Shown here in pieces: positions 1 to 8,697 of a stretch of 31,395 bases of DNA (its first letter is position 1; the number at the start of each line of letters is the position of its first letter). The notes under the pieces are model-generated. The model did not search any database. It was given only the letters and a program-made list of their open reading frames with translations, and was not told the origin of the DNA. A program made the position numbers and the translations under genes. The DNA is taken from positions 1-31,395 of the IMG/VR virus record IMGVR_UViG_3300025132_000176. The stretch is one strand, 5' to 3'. Source of the stretch: a virus.

Positions 1-242
1 AGGTTTAAATTTTTTGAGAAAGTTAGGCTATTGCCCCCGGGAGAACCAACTAAAAACATATCCCCTGTAATTCCACTCGGAGTATCTGCTAGACCGCTAA
101 AATTATTATTTGTGCTGGCTATGGCGGACGCCATATCTTTTATCGTAGCGCTTCTACTAACTCCAGAATTAGCTACTACGACTAGGGCTCCTGTTGGCAC
201 TGGAGAAATCCCTGAAAGTTGAGATATTTTTTTATTTGCCAT
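1..242 (-). CDS. Fibre/tail-type virion protein, N-terminal fragment
   Basis: An open frame reads leftward from ATG at 242 and runs off the window edge, so only about 80 residues are visible. It begins MANKKISQLSG and continues with PVPTGALVVVANSG. This layout (KIS-L ... TGAL-VV--SG-S) is common at the N terminus of phage tail-fibre or baseplate-attached proteins, which then carry repeat or receptor-binding domains. The residues seen are Ser/Thr/Gly-rich, as in such proteins. It lies just downstream of another virion-type gene and has its own GTGTAT-type promoter element in the 29-nt gap. An AAGGAATAAGG stretch before the ATG could act as a weak ribosome site. The role is inferred from N-terminal resemblance and position only. 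Confidence 0.6.
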   Translation of the reverse strand, partial: MANKKISQLSGISPVPTGALVVVANSGVSRSATIKDMASAIASTNNNFSGLADTPSGITGDMFLVGSPGGNSLTFSKNLN

Positions 243-261
243 TCCTTATTCCTTTTATATT

Positions 262-267
262 ATACAC
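262..267 (-). promoter_or_regulatory. Late-promoter-like element, GTGTAT variant
   Basis: GTGTATAATATAAAAGG reads leftward in the gap between the stop at 272 and the ATG at 242. It is a one-base variant of the GTGTAA element and lies 25 nt from the start, farther than the other copies. Confidence 0.4.
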
Positions 268-271
268 TTTT

Positions 272-1723
272 TTAATGCAGTGGTATGTAGTTATCGACTA
301 AGAGTGCATCTGATTCCTCTAGTTCTAAATGAAATCTTTCAAAATCTCCTGTTCCTCCATCCATTGCTCCAGTAGCCTCTAGTAGATGAAACTCTTCTAA
401 TTTTTGATCTGCTAAAAAACCGCTTATAAATAAGCCTTTAGATAAATCATCTGGATCTATTTCTGTACTAAAGCTAGCTGTAAACTGTTTGTTTGCGCCT
501 ATTGAAGTATCATAATTAAATCCGTCTAATTTAGCCTTATTAAAAGAATATCTAATTAATTCATTTTCTCTTGTCTCAAAAGGAGTGACTCCGGCATGAA
601 TTGGCTCCCCTGTATTTGGGGTATCGCAAGTTTGCGGCATGTCCAACGTTATAGTAAAGTTATAGTCTTGATTTAAATTAACTAAGTCTATTAAAGATCC
701 GGAGCTCATTTTTTCTACAGTCCCTGCAATATTTATAGTTACAGGGGCAGTGAAGTTTACTTTTCTGCTAATAGGAAATTTATACCCTAAATTACTTTCA
801 GTCTCTCTAGGTATGTCAAAAGATATTACATACGATTCTAAATGAAGGTTTGCAAAGTCTATCCCTAGTCCAGAGAAAGAGTCGACTGTAAAATTTATAT
901 CTCCCGGACGAACTACTGATATTGGATTCCTTTCTATTCTTTTAGGTATGACGGAATTCATGCCTTCAAATTGGTTTCCGCTCTTAGGGTTTATCATTGG
1001 AGATAAAAAACCGCTCCCGCTAGTTTCAAACATTATGTTTTCTCCAACATAGCTTAAATCTGCCCTTGGAAAGCTCCCTACAGATGCCTCTGTAGAATAA
1101 GAAGTCATATAACACCTTCCGAAAGATACAACATTATATCCAGTTGCATTTGGATCGGAAGGTTGTTGTGGATCTCTCTTAGTTAAGTCTTCTATTTTTT
1201 CTCCCGTGTAAATGTCAGCGTGGTCTGAGCGCAAGGCTAAGTAAAAATTCTTTCTGTCTTTATAAGTTTTAGAAGGAAAGAACGGGTCGTAACTGCCACT
1301 TTGATAATAAAATTCTTTATGCTCCTCTTCATCAACAAAACCAGAAAGTAAAGTGTGGCCTGTATTGCTTTCATAAAATGGAGCACCACTAAAAGGCTCT
1401 TCGTACTGGGGATAGTTGACGTATAATCCAAGCTTAGCTTCGTTTGAAACATCCGCTACTAAATAACTAAAAGTAAAATTTACCTCTGGAGGATTAATAA
1501 TTGGTCTACCTAATACTGATCTAGTATTAAGTTGATTTATTTGAGTGTGAGGTATACTAATATCATAAGATAGATTCTGTACTCTATCTAGTTGTTTAAT
1601 TAAATTATGAGTCTGTAAAGGATTTGAATAATCGCTATTAGGACTGCCTCCAATATAGCTTAAAAAGTTATGACCAGATGGGCCTACAAAAAGCGCCTCT
1701 ACATTGTAAATAACTCTTGACAT
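272..1723 (-). CDS. Putative virion (tail) structural protein
   Basis: 483 aa, beta-rich and low in charge clusters, without signal peptide or membrane segment. It directly follows the portal gene, with the portal stop overlapping its ATG (TAATG), so translation is probably coupled. The order terminase, portal, this gene, fibre-like gene suggests a tail tube, neck or head-completion component. No catalytic motif is visible. Many Gly/Asn/Pro turns and alternating hydrophobic stretches (FTFSYLVADVSN, NFTITLDMPQ) support an all-beta structural protein. I cannot assign it to a named family. Confidence 0.6.
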   Translation of the reverse strand: MSRVIYNVEALFVGPSGHNFLSYIGGSPNSDYSNPLQTHNLIKQLDRVQNLSYDISIPHTQINQLNTRSVLGRPIINPPEVNFTFSYLVADVSNEAKLGLYVNYPQYEEPFSGAPFYESNTGHTLLSGFVDEEEHKEFYYQSGSYDPFFPSKTYKDRKNFYLALRSDHADIYTGEKIEDLTKRDPQQPSDPNATGYNVVSFGRCYMTSYSTEASVGSFPRADLSYVGENIMFETSGSGFLSPMINPKSGNQFEGMNSVIPKRIERNPISVVRPGDINFTVDSFSGLGIDFANLHLESYVISFDIPRETESNLGYKFPISRKVNFTAPVTINIAGTVEKMSSGSLIDLVNLNQDYNFTITLDMPQTCDTPNTGEPIHAGVTPFETRENELIRYSFNKAKLDGFNYDTSIGANKQFTASFSTEIDPDDLSKGLFISGFLADQKLEEFHLLEATGAMDGGTGDFERFHLELEESDALLVDNYIPLH

Positions 1724-3651
1724 TATTCTCCATCATACTTACTGCAGTAAAGTATACCAGCAAGAAAATCATCTACTTGATGCTCGTAAGCTATAGATTG
1801 AATTTCTTTTACTCTGTCCTCATTTCTGTCTATTGGCTCTGCTGCATATCTTCCTGCTTTAGCTAGCCAATTTTCTGGATCCTCATTATGGATTACGATA
1901 TTAGAAATCTGTTGGGCAATTTCTTTTTGAGTTTTATTTAGGCGCTTTCTATTGTGAAGCTGTCTTAAAGCAGACTCTACTTCTAAATTTAATTTATCAG
2001 CTAATCCAAGGTTGTCTTGAATTTTTGTCAAACTAAATCTTGTCTGCTTATCCGCTTTTAGGCCTATTGGATTTTTTGTATCAGTTTCTTTTGGAACTCC
2101 AGTGCCCTCCGGCCTTCCTTTTTGCTGAGGGACGGGCTTAGCTTTTTGGTTAGGTACATCTCTGGGAGGTTTATTTCCTAAGACTGGCTCATACAATCCA
2201 TCATCTTTATAACTTTTAAGCTTCTGCTGAGACTCCAAAGACTCTTCAACTGTCGGCATGCGGCCAGACTCAATAGCTTGTATACCTTCTTCTGGAGTAA
2301 GCACGCCCAACTCTATTAGCCTGCTATATACTCTAGCATAAATAGAATTATCTCTTAAGTCTAAATCTTCGAAGTGCGGAGTAGGATAATTTTTAAAGCC
2401 CATCTCTTTAGACAGTCTTTTAATTTCCGGAATTAGGAAATCATTAATAAAGACTTTTCTGCCTTCGTTCAGCCTCTCCATAAATACCTGAACTTTTATA
2501 CTAGAGTTAGCAAACTTTTCGTCACTCAAAAGAATATTATTTAATCCCATTTGTATGTCGTGATTACATACTTCATATTTTTTAGGATCAAGTATTCCTG
2601 CGATATCAGGTATAACAAATTGAGCTTTTGTAGTATAATCAGAAATCAAGACTCTGCCTACTGATTCGTTCTCAAAAAGCTTTTGCATTGCCAAAAGATT
2701 CTTTTGGTTAACTCCGCCTTTCTCAGGCTCGGCGCCCATCGTTACTAGCAAGATGGATTGGTTTGTGGTCCGAGTAAGAGCCATGTCCATCTTCTTCATT
2801 TCTTGTTTCCAGTTTATATCCTCTAGAACTGGATATCCCATAGGAACAGCAAATGGCTCATAATCCTGCTTCTTATAAAAAACAGCGGTCATTTTTTCCA
2901 TTGGCAAACGAATAGACACGGCATTATAACCGGGCTTCTTCCCGCCTTGTCCTTTGATCTGCTTTACAGCTTCTGGATCCAAGCTTTCTAAAACTTGCTT
3001 ATCTTCTTCAGTTTTGGGATTCCTTAACCTTTCTAATTCATAATCAGAAAGTATTTTCCTAAACTCTCCTGTAGCGAAAGTAATATTTCCCGATATTTGT
3101 ATATCAGCAGGATTTAAAATAATATATCTAGCAGGTAAAGAAAAAGAAGCTTCAGAAGTTAGCCCAAAAGTTTGTGTCATTTTAACAACGTCCGCTTGAG
3201 AAACATTTGCGTCAAACCTATGAATAAAAACATTTCCTGATCTGTAATATTCTCTAAAAAATTTACTCTGAAGATTATTTATATTAATTTTTTTAAGCAA
3301 CGCTTCAAAAAATTCCTTGGACTTCTTGCTGCCTCCAGTGAAGTAAATCTCGCTCATGGAGAACTCTGTCATTAAATCAATTGTATTTCTAAATACAGAG
3401 AAGTTGTAATAAGCTTTTTGGCACAGGACTATAGTGTCCCTTATATCTAAGCTAGAGTTATTTGTTATACCTTGAGAATATCTAAACGGAATTATCCCAT
3501 CATCAATATTGCGGTATCTATCTGTACGTTCTATAGACCCAGCTTTATTGCGCCGCGATCTGGTAGAGGCGACAGTCTCAATAAAATCCCCACCTGCCAT
3601 TAAAGGCTCGTTAACGGAGTTTTCGTTCTTAGCTTTTCTTTTAACTGCCAT
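1723..3651 (-). CDS. Phage portal protein
   Basis: 642 aa. Portals form the dodecameric ring at the capsid vertex through which DNA is packaged and ejected. The call rests on the gene order (immediately downstream of the large terminase), the length, and portal-like sequence: an N-terminal stretch on a randomly placed chain (VFRNTIDLMTEFSMSEIYF, about residues 86-104), then F-REYYRSGNVFIHRFDAN (about 134-152), and a long polar C-terminal tail. The tail, from roughly residue 500, is Lys/Gln/Pro-rich and probably internal or disordered. The start ATG at 3651 has a GTGTAA element 18 nt upstream and no Shine-Dalgarno sequence. The alternative, a different head-tail connector, is less likely given size and position. 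Confidence 0.75.
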   Translation of the reverse strand: MAVKRKAKNENSVNEPLMAGGDFIETVASTRSRRNKAGSIERTDRYRNIDDGIIPFRYSQGITNNSSLDIRDTIVLCQKAYYNFSVFRNTIDLMTEFSMSEIYFTGGSKKSKEFFEALLKKININNLQSKFFREYYRSGNVFIHRFDANVSQADVVKMTQTFGLTSEASFSLPARYIILNPADIQISGNITFATGEFRKILSDYELERLRNPKTEEDKQVLESLDPEAVKQIKGQGGKKPGYNAVSIRLPMEKMTAVFYKKQDYEPFAVPMGYPVLEDINWKQEMKKMDMALTRTTNQSILLVTMGAEPEKGGVNQKNLLAMQKLFENESVGRVLISDYTTKAQFVIPDIAGILDPKKYEVCNHDIQMGLNNILLSDEKFANSSIKVQVFMERLNEGRKVFINDFLIPEIKRLSKEMGFKNYPTPHFEDLDLRDNSIYARVYSRLIELGVLTPEEGIQAIESGRMPTVEESLESQQKLKSYKDDGLYEPVLGNKPPRDVPNQKAKPVPQQKGRPEGTGVPKETDTKNPIGLKADKQTRFSLTKIQDNLGLADKLNLEVESALRQLHNRKRLNKTQKEIAQQISNIVIHNEDPENWLAKAGRYAAEPIDRNEDRVKEIQSIAYEHQVDDFLAGILYCSKYDGE

Positions 3652-3663
3652 TTTAACTTTAAA

Positions 3664-3669
3664 TTACAC
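3664..3669 (-). promoter_or_regulatory. GTGTAA promoter-like element (portal)
   Basis: GTGTAATTTAAAG lies in the 18-nt gap between the terminase stop and the portal ATG, so an internal promoter may raise portal and downstream virion expression above terminase. Confidence 0.55.
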
Positions 3670-5493
3670 TTAATCGATCATCCTTGGAACAAAAGTCGCA
3701 TTAACTTCTTCGACTTTTTGTTTTTTCATATCATTATAGGCTTTGACGGCCCAGTTTCCCAACATTAATGTTGTATAATTATCTTTTCTTGCCCTATTGG
3801 CAGAGTTGCTTCTCCTTAAATGCTGCGGCAGATCAAAACTCTGAGTGCCTTTTGCAGTTGATTTTACCTCTACTAGAGCGCACTGTTTCTTTGTTTGGTA
3901 AACTAAGTCATCTTGAGCTTCTATCATTTCCCCAATATCTTCGAAGTGAGTAAGCTTTAACGGAATTTTACTAGATGAAACTTTTGAAAAGAAACTGCCG
4001 TATGCTCCGGTTCTGGATGCAAAAAATATTTTTTTATGATCTATGCAGGACTGCAAATACTCATTGGCGTTTCTTAAAAATTCGGAACTAAATACTTGCT
4101 TAAAACAAACTATGTCATCTTTAGGGCTATAAACCCTCTTGACTCTTTTAAGTTCATTGTCGTATGCCACACCCTGCTTTTCTGTGTTAAAATCAAAAAA
4201 CTTTATGGCAAGGCCAGCTTCTCTGAATAGTTCTGATTCATTTGCGCTATCAATAAACTGATAACCAGCATTATCTATGATTATTATTTTTATATTGAAA
4301 TTCTTATAAAGGTAAAATAAATACTTGATATGATCTTTTAAGTCTCCACCAGCCACAGCGTAAGAATGAACTAGAGTATACGATCCCTCATCCAGCTCTA
4401 AAAGCGACATGGCGAAATAATCAGAGCTAGGACTGTTGCTAAAACTGGGGTCTATGCCGAGTATATACTCCTTCTCTGTATTACCAGTAAGCAAAGTATG
4501 AGGAGACTCCCCATCTGGCACCGTGCACTCATGCATCTTCTTTGCGCTAAAATAGCTATCACTCCCGTCTGTAAACTGAGCACAGTACTCTCGCTGAAAA
4601 GAAGAATTGGACGAGCCTCCCGACTGAGCCTCTTCGATAATAGTTTTATCTATCATGTCTTCCGGTACAGAGTTGTAGCCCATTTGCGATATAAAATACT
4701 TAGAGTCTAATACGTCATCAGAGTAAATGTTTCCCATCCATTCTTTGTATGTTTTGTATAAATTTTCGAAGCTATAACTCGCAGAGGAAAGCGCTATCAT
4801 TTTTGATTTATTCTCGAACACCATCCTATCTTTTTCTTCCATCTTTCCGTTTTTAATTAAGCCATCTTCTATCTCTCTGACCCTAATTCTTTCAGCCATA
4901 TCTTGTGGCGCAACTAAGAATGGCATGAGTACAGTTTTAATAGTATCCTCTGGAAGTAAAAGATACTCGTCCAGCACTAAAATATTAGCACGGAACCCAC
5001 GAATTTTTTCGCCGCTCAAAGGAATTGCCGTAATGCTACCTCCGTTTATTCTCCACTCGAATTGATCATTACGTTTAGACTTAGCTCCGAAAGCCTGAGC
5101 TAGTAATTCTGCCCCTTTAGTATCCACTATCTTTTCTAAGTTTTGAAATATAAATCTAGCAGTACGAAATGTCGGACCGGCTATAAGAATTTTTGTATTT
5201 GGCTCGAAGATGCATTGAAGGAAGCAGTACACGGACGCGATAAAAGTCTTACCGCATCCGCGCCCCCAGACACACATGTTAAAGTTCCTGTTAAAGAATC
5301 CTTTTAAAGTTACCTCTTGAAAAGGCGCTAGTTTTATTCCAGATATTAACTCTACTGTAAATCCTAGATTTGATCTAAGAAACTTCGCTAAAGATATTTT
5401 AGCTTGTTTAGAATCTAGCTCTCCTTTTAGGTCTAAGAGCTCTAAATTCGTGTCTTTAACATCTCTTTTGTATTTTTCGTGAGCGTACCACAT
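3670..5493 (-). CDS. terL: Terminase large subunit
   Basis: 607 aa, a typical length for this packaging motor. The N-terminal ATPase shows a Walker A motif WGRGCGKT at residues 76-83 and a Walker B motif ILVLDE at 171-176 (D175, E176). The C-terminal RNase H-like nuclease shows its first acidic residue in LGIDPS (D348), the second in IIIIDNAG (D407), and late aspartates in EAQDD (528-529). It would translocate genomic DNA into the prohead and cut it. The start ATG overlaps the stop of a 26-codon membrane peptide gene (TAATG), which implies translational coupling. The paired small subunit is not obvious; the 364-aa protein two genes upstream is a possible candidate. Confidence 0.95.
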   Translation of the reverse strand: MWYAHEKYKRDVKDTNLELLDLKGELDSKQAKISLAKFLRSNLGFTVELISGIKLAPFQEVTLKGFFNRNFNMCVWGRGCGKTFIASVYCFLQCIFEPNTKILIAGPTFRTARFIFQNLEKIVDTKGAELLAQAFGAKSKRNDQFEWRINGGSITAIPLSGEKIRGFRANILVLDEYLLLPEDTIKTVLMPFLVAPQDMAERIRVREIEDGLIKNGKMEEKDRMVFENKSKMIALSSASYSFENLYKTYKEWMGNIYSDDVLDSKYFISQMGYNSVPEDMIDKTIIEEAQSGGSSNSSFQREYCAQFTDGSDSYFSAKKMHECTVPDGESPHTLLTGNTEKEYILGIDPSFSNSPSSDYFAMSLLELDEGSYTLVHSYAVAGGDLKDHIKYLFYLYKNFNIKIIIIDNAGYQFIDSANESELFREAGLAIKFFDFNTEKQGVAYDNELKRVKRVYSPKDDIVCFKQVFSSEFLRNANEYLQSCIDHKKIFFASRTGAYGSFFSKVSSSKIPLKLTHFEDIGEMIEAQDDLVYQTKKQCALVEVKSTAKGTQSFDLPQHLRRSNSANRARKDNYTTLMLGNWAVKAYNDMKKQKVEEVNATFVPRMID

Positions 5494-5573
5494 TAATCTA
5501 AATATGCAATTAAAATTATAAAAAATAAAACAAGTAAAGCTTGCTCGTAAGTTAATTCGATTTTACCTCTCAT
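5493..5573 (-). CDS. 26-aa single-span membrane peptide
   Basis: A 26-codon frame fills the gap between the nuclease and terminase genes. Its ATG overlaps the upstream stop (ATGA) and its own stop overlaps the terminase ATG (TAATG). The peptide starts MRGKIELTYEQ and ends in one hydrophobic run, ALLVLFFIILIAYLD (residues 12-26). The double overlap argues that it is translated, if only to carry ribosomes to the terminase start. It might also act as a small membrane protein. Function unknown. Confidence 0.6.
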   Translation of the reverse strand: MRGKIELTYEQALLVLFFIILIAYLD

Positions 5574-6505
5574 AATAATTTTAAATCGTAAGCATACTGC
5601 AAATCTATTTCTTTGTATCTGCAGTTGCTAAAAAATATCCTTTTCATAACTCTTACAGATTCACTTCTATCTTTGACGAATAGAAATTGAACGTTTGGAT
5701 ACTCTTGTATTATAGTCCTGATATTATGAAAAATATGTTGAGGGTTCGTTCTAATTTTTTTATAAGTTCTTTTCAATTTATGAAATCTTAAACTTGAATT
5801 GTAATCGCTTTCAACCAAAACTATTAGATTCGCATCTTCTGTTTCAGCTCTTTCTATTTCGTCGCAAAACCTTTCGTAGCCTCCGCTTAAAGTCCCTACT
5901 AAATCTTGGATAGACTTTCTTTCTATGTAACAATTGCAAGTTTTGTCTTTATTACTAAGAGCATAGTCTCCATATTTTAAACCTTTTATTTCTGTTGGAT
6001 AATTTTTTATCTCCAGAGGATTTTGTTCTCGAGTATCTATGTAAATTTTTTCCTCTTCATAGTTTTCCGGCGAATAACTAAGAGGCTCTGATATTGTGTC
6101 ATATTTAGTCACGAGTCCAACTTCATTGCATATTTCGTTATAGTCCCCAAAAACTTTTTCGTAGTAGGACACGGAAGGACTCATCAAAGACCTGAGCTCA
6201 ACTTGACAAGGCGCGAACTCTAAATCTTTTTTCTTTTTTCTGCCTGAAAGAAAATTTTTAAAATACTCTTTTGCTTCAGACGGCTCGACATGAGACATCC
6301 ATTTTTTTAAATTGTTTTTATTATTAAAGTCGGTTGAGAAGTAACTTTCTTTATTTATAAAATTAATTAATTGGTTGTCATATTTATCTCTTCTGGGAAA
6401 ATGCTTATAGTAATAATCTTTTACTTTTAGCTTATGACTTTTTAGATGAGCATGAAGACTTCTTTCGGATGGAAATTCTTTACCACACTCTTCACACTTA
6501 ACCAT
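5570..6505 (-). CDS. ERCC4/XPF-type nuclease with N-terminal C2H2 zinc finger
   Basis: 311 aa. Residues 4-24 form a C2H2 finger (C4, C7, H20, H24). Residues 155-250 carry the XPF/MUS81 nuclease signature: YIDTRE (D157, E160), YGDYAL (179-183) and ERKSIQD (195-201), followed by a beta strand LIVLVES. Enzymes with this core cut branched or flapped DNA next to single-strand/double-strand junctions. Its position just upstream of the terminase suggests trimming branched concatemers before packaging, as T4 gp49 or T7 gp3 do with unrelated folds, though recombination or repair is also possible. The start overlaps the upstream gene by 8 nt. A helicase or HhH domain usual in cellular homologues is absent. 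Confidence 0.85.
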   Translation of the reverse strand: MVKCEECGKEFPSERSLHAHLKSHKLKVKDYYYKHFPRRDKYDNQLINFINKESYFSTDFNNKNNLKKWMSHVEPSEAKEYFKNFLSGRKKKKDLEFAPCQVELRSLMSPSVSYYEKVFGDYNEICNEVGLVTKYDTISEPLSYSPENYEEEKIYIDTREQNPLEIKNYPTEIKGLKYGDYALSNKDKTCNCYIERKSIQDLVGTLSGGYERFCDEIERAETEDANLIVLVESDYNSSLRFHKLKRTYKKIRTNPQHIFHNIRTIIQEYPNVQFLFVKDRSESVRVMKRIFFSNCRYKEIDLQYAYDLKLL

Positions 6506-7592
6506 TCAAGACTTCCTCCTCTGTTAAGCCCATAATTCTACATTTTATTTCATCCATGGAGGACAAGCGCTCTACTTCTTCTTCTAAAGCCTTCTTTCTG
6601 ATTTCGGCAAGTTTAATCATTTTATGACGAGACTCTTCATCTTTCCACATCTCAACTAAATTTAGAATAGAAGCGTTTTCTTTTATCTGCTTGCTAAGCC
6701 TTTGACTTCTTTTTTCTTTTAGCTCGTTTAGGAGTTTAGTCTGCCTGTTAACACATTGATTATATTCTGTTTGAGCGGTGTTGATAGATTCCACCAAGCT
6801 CATTGCCATTTTTTTACCTTCGGTTTCTTCCGCGGACTGATCAAGAAGTTCTTGTAGTCTCTCTACTCTAACTTGAATATTAGATGCTATTACAACTTCA
6901 GCCGACAACACAATGTACTGATCAACTTCTTCTTGGGTTAAGTCCGGCTTGTCGTGAGTGTATCTAACAAAGCTACTTTCAAAAAGCTCTCTATTATTTT
7001 GAGATGTATAATTAGATATTTGATGCAAAAACCTATAGGTGTGCATATAAGCAATTAGTCTAGAAATATTTTTTTTATCTGAGGCTTTTAAATTTGTTTT
7101 ATCTATTCCTTCGTGAACATACTTATTAATTCTAGCTATAGCTTTTGATTCATTTTTAGGAGGAAGATAATCGCTTGGGGAAACTTCTTTAACTATTTCA
7201 GAAAGCACAACTTTACCGTCTATTCCTTTAACAAATTCGCTGCAAGCCTTATATCTCCTGTCTAATGGAGCTACTCTTTCTTCGTATAAAGTCTCGCACA
7301 TGTCAGTTATCTTCATAGTGGAGCAGTTGTTGTAAAGAAAGTCTCGCTCCTCCTGAGAAAGCTCGTATTCTTTTTTCACATAGTCTGAAGTGGCTACAGT
7401 TTTCTTTCCTCTAGAAGCCAAATATTCTTTTATAGCTTTACCGTATGCACTTCGACCGTCTCTGTACTTTTCTTCTATATCAGGAAAAACTTTTTCTACT
7501 AGTTCTTTGATGGCAGTAACTCCGTCTACATCGTACAACTTGTCTACTAGAGACATCTGCTCCTTAGTCAATACTATTACTTTCTTCTTCAT
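6498..7592 (-). CDS. Unknown helical protein, possible packaging partner
   Basis: 364 aa, almost entirely charged helix. Two helix-turn-helix-like stretches occur near residues 8-60 and 75-125, and a long coiled coil runs from about 240 to 350 (KLLNELKEKRSQRLSKQIKE, EEEVERLSS). No catalytic motif is visible. It overlaps its neighbours at both ends by a few bases, in the order sigma factor, this gene, nuclease, terminase. DNA-binding N-terminal helices followed by a coiled coil upstream of terL would suit a small terminase or DNA-recognition factor, but it is longer than usual and I do not recognise the family. Confidence 0.6.
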   Translation of the reverse strand: MKKKVIVLTKEQMSLVDKLYDVDGVTAIKELVEKVFPDIEEKYRDGRSAYGKAIKEYLASRGKKTVATSDYVKKEYELSQEERDFLYNNCSTMKITDMCETLYEERVAPLDRRYKACSEFVKGIDGKVVLSEIVKEVSPSDYLPPKNESKAIARINKYVHEGIDKTNLKASDKKNISRLIAYMHTYRFLHQISNYTSQNNRELFESSFVRYTHDKPDLTQEEVDQYIVLSAEVVIASNIQVRVERLQELLDQSAEETEGKKMAMSLVESINTAQTEYNQCVNRQTKLLNELKEKRSQRLSKQIKENASILNLVEMWKDEESRHKMIKLAEIRKKALEEEVERLSSMDEIKCRIMGLTEEEVLNG

Positions 7593-8269
7593 ATGTTAAT
7601 ATTTTCAGAGATAATTTCTTTTGCTTTCTCTATTATTGATTTTTTAATATTTTTTATTTGTTTGTAGCCCGGACTTCTATTCTTTTCCGAAGTTTTGTAC
7701 CCTAAAATTTTCGCCACTTCCTGTTCTGTTTTATTTTCTAAATATAAATTTTCATAGACTATCCACTCATTTGGTTTTAATTTTGATTTGAGCTGAGCGT
7801 TTAGCCTTGATAATACCGAATCGAAATTGAATTCTTGTAGTTCTATCTTTTCTGTTTCATGCTCAACTGTCTCTAGCGGCGTAGGTAATTTAGTAAGATA
7901 CGCTGCTTTTTTCGTTCTCTCCCATTGAGCAAATAAAGGACACGAAGAACTTTGAGTTCCGTAAATGTAACATAAAGAATCTGATTCCGCCGCAGCACAT
8001 TTTAAACAAGGCCTACAATAATTTCCATAATTATTTCTGATTAAATTTTTTATCTGATTTGAAATCAGAGTATTTACCCAAGGAGCTAAAGATTTAGACT
8101 GATCGTATAAATGCCATTTTTTAAAAATATGTATTCTAATTATTTGAGAAACATCGTCAAAGTCCATCCATGATAAAGCAGTTAAGTTCCATCTGCTTCT
8201 CCTTTTACTTATTTCAGTATCAATAGACTCAATACAATCTTCGAACTTAAGCTTCTTTTTTCTCGGCAT
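7589..8269 (-). CDS. Phage RNA polymerase sigma-70 family factor with Cys-rich insert
   Basis: 226 aa. A region-2-like block (about residues 30-82) contains LSWMDFDDVSQIIRIHIFKK and WVNTLISNQIKNLIRN, the part that binds core polymerase and melts the -10. A region-4-like helix-turn-helix lies at about 150-215 (NEWIVYENLYLENKTEQEVA followed by KILGYKT). Between them sits a six-cysteine insert (NYCRPCLKCAA, DSLCYIYG, SSSCPLF) that may bind zinc. Such a factor could redirect host polymerase to phage promoters. The GTGTAA elements in this half of the window are the natural candidate targets (inference). The gene follows the zinc-ribbon gene with almost no gap. Confidence 0.8.
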   Translation of the reverse strand: MPRKKKLKFEDCIESIDTEISKRRSRWNLTALSWMDFDDVSQIIRIHIFKKWHLYDQSKSLAPWVNTLISNQIKNLIRNNYGNYCRPCLKCAAAESDSLCYIYGTQSSSCPLFAQWERTKKAAYLTKLPTPLETVEHETEKIELQEFNFDSVLSRLNAQLKSKLKPNEWIVYENLYLENKTEQEVAKILGYKTSEKNRSPGYKQIKNIKKSIIEKAKEIISENINI

Positions 8270-8270
8270 A

Positions 8271-8630
8271 CTAGGACTTCTTTATGCTTCCAGCATCATT
8301 TAAAAAGTCCTGTTCTATGTTTCTTTTCGAATAAGACGCATCTCTCTCCCTAGATTCGTCTACATTATCTTCTGAAGAGCTACCGACTATATCTCCTAAC
8401 TTGTGTACATTTGATTCAAAGGTTCTAAATTCAAACTCAAGAGCATCAATCTCAATCTCAAAGTTATCTTCTTCATCGTAGTCTTCATTTACTTTTTTTG
8501 CAATAACTGTTTTGGATTCACTAGCACTCGCACTAGAAGCAATGTAAGGCTTACCGCAACTTCCACAAAATTTAGGCTTTTGCATTGAGTAAGAAGCCCC
8601 TGCTCCACAACTAGTACAGTATATTTTCAT
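8271..8630 (-). CDS. Zinc-ribbon protein with acidic tail
   Basis: 119 aa from the ATG at 8630, chosen because GTGTAA lies 14 nt upstream. The frame is open further upstream, but that extension would overrun the divergent gene. The N terminus has two CxxC pairs (YCTSCG, FCGSCGKP, residues 4-7 and 22-25), a zinc ribbon. The rest is strongly acidic and Ser-rich (NEDYDEEDNFEIEIDALEFE), ending in a basic patch. It heads the transcription unit that contains the sigma factor, so a transcription-related role is plausible: zinc ribbon plus acidic tail resembles small polymerase-binding proteins. Family not recognised. Confidence 0.6.
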   Translation of the reverse strand: MKIYCTSCGAGASYSMQKPKFCGSCGKPYIASSASASESKTVIAKKVNEDYDEEDNFEIEIDALEFEFRTFESNVHKLGDIVGSSSEDNVDESRERDASYSKRNIEQDFLNDAGSIKKS

Positions 8631-8638
8631 AAAACAGT

Positions 8639-8644
8639 TTACAC
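8639..8644 (-). promoter_or_regulatory. GTGTAA promoter-like element (sigma-factor operon)
   Basis: AGTGTAAACTGTTTTATG, 14 nt from G to the start A. Probable promoter of the zinc-ribbon/sigma/nuclease/terminase operon. If the phage sigma factor uses it, the operon would be autocatalytic. Confidence 0.6.
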
Positions 8645-8683
8645 TATATATTTTATAAGTTTTTCTAAAATATACAAAAAAAA

Positions 8684-8689
8684 GTGTAA
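8684..8689 (+). promoter_or_regulatory. GTGTAA promoter-like element
   Basis: AGTGTAAGAATTATTATG, 14 nt before the ATG at 8698, divergent from the element at 8639-8644. Confidence 0.55.
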
Positions 8690-8697
8690 GAATTATT

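Noticed and set aside
1206-1214. GTGTAAATG on the plus strand inside the tail-like gene
   Set aside because: Antisense to a coding gene and followed by no sustained open frame; chance match.
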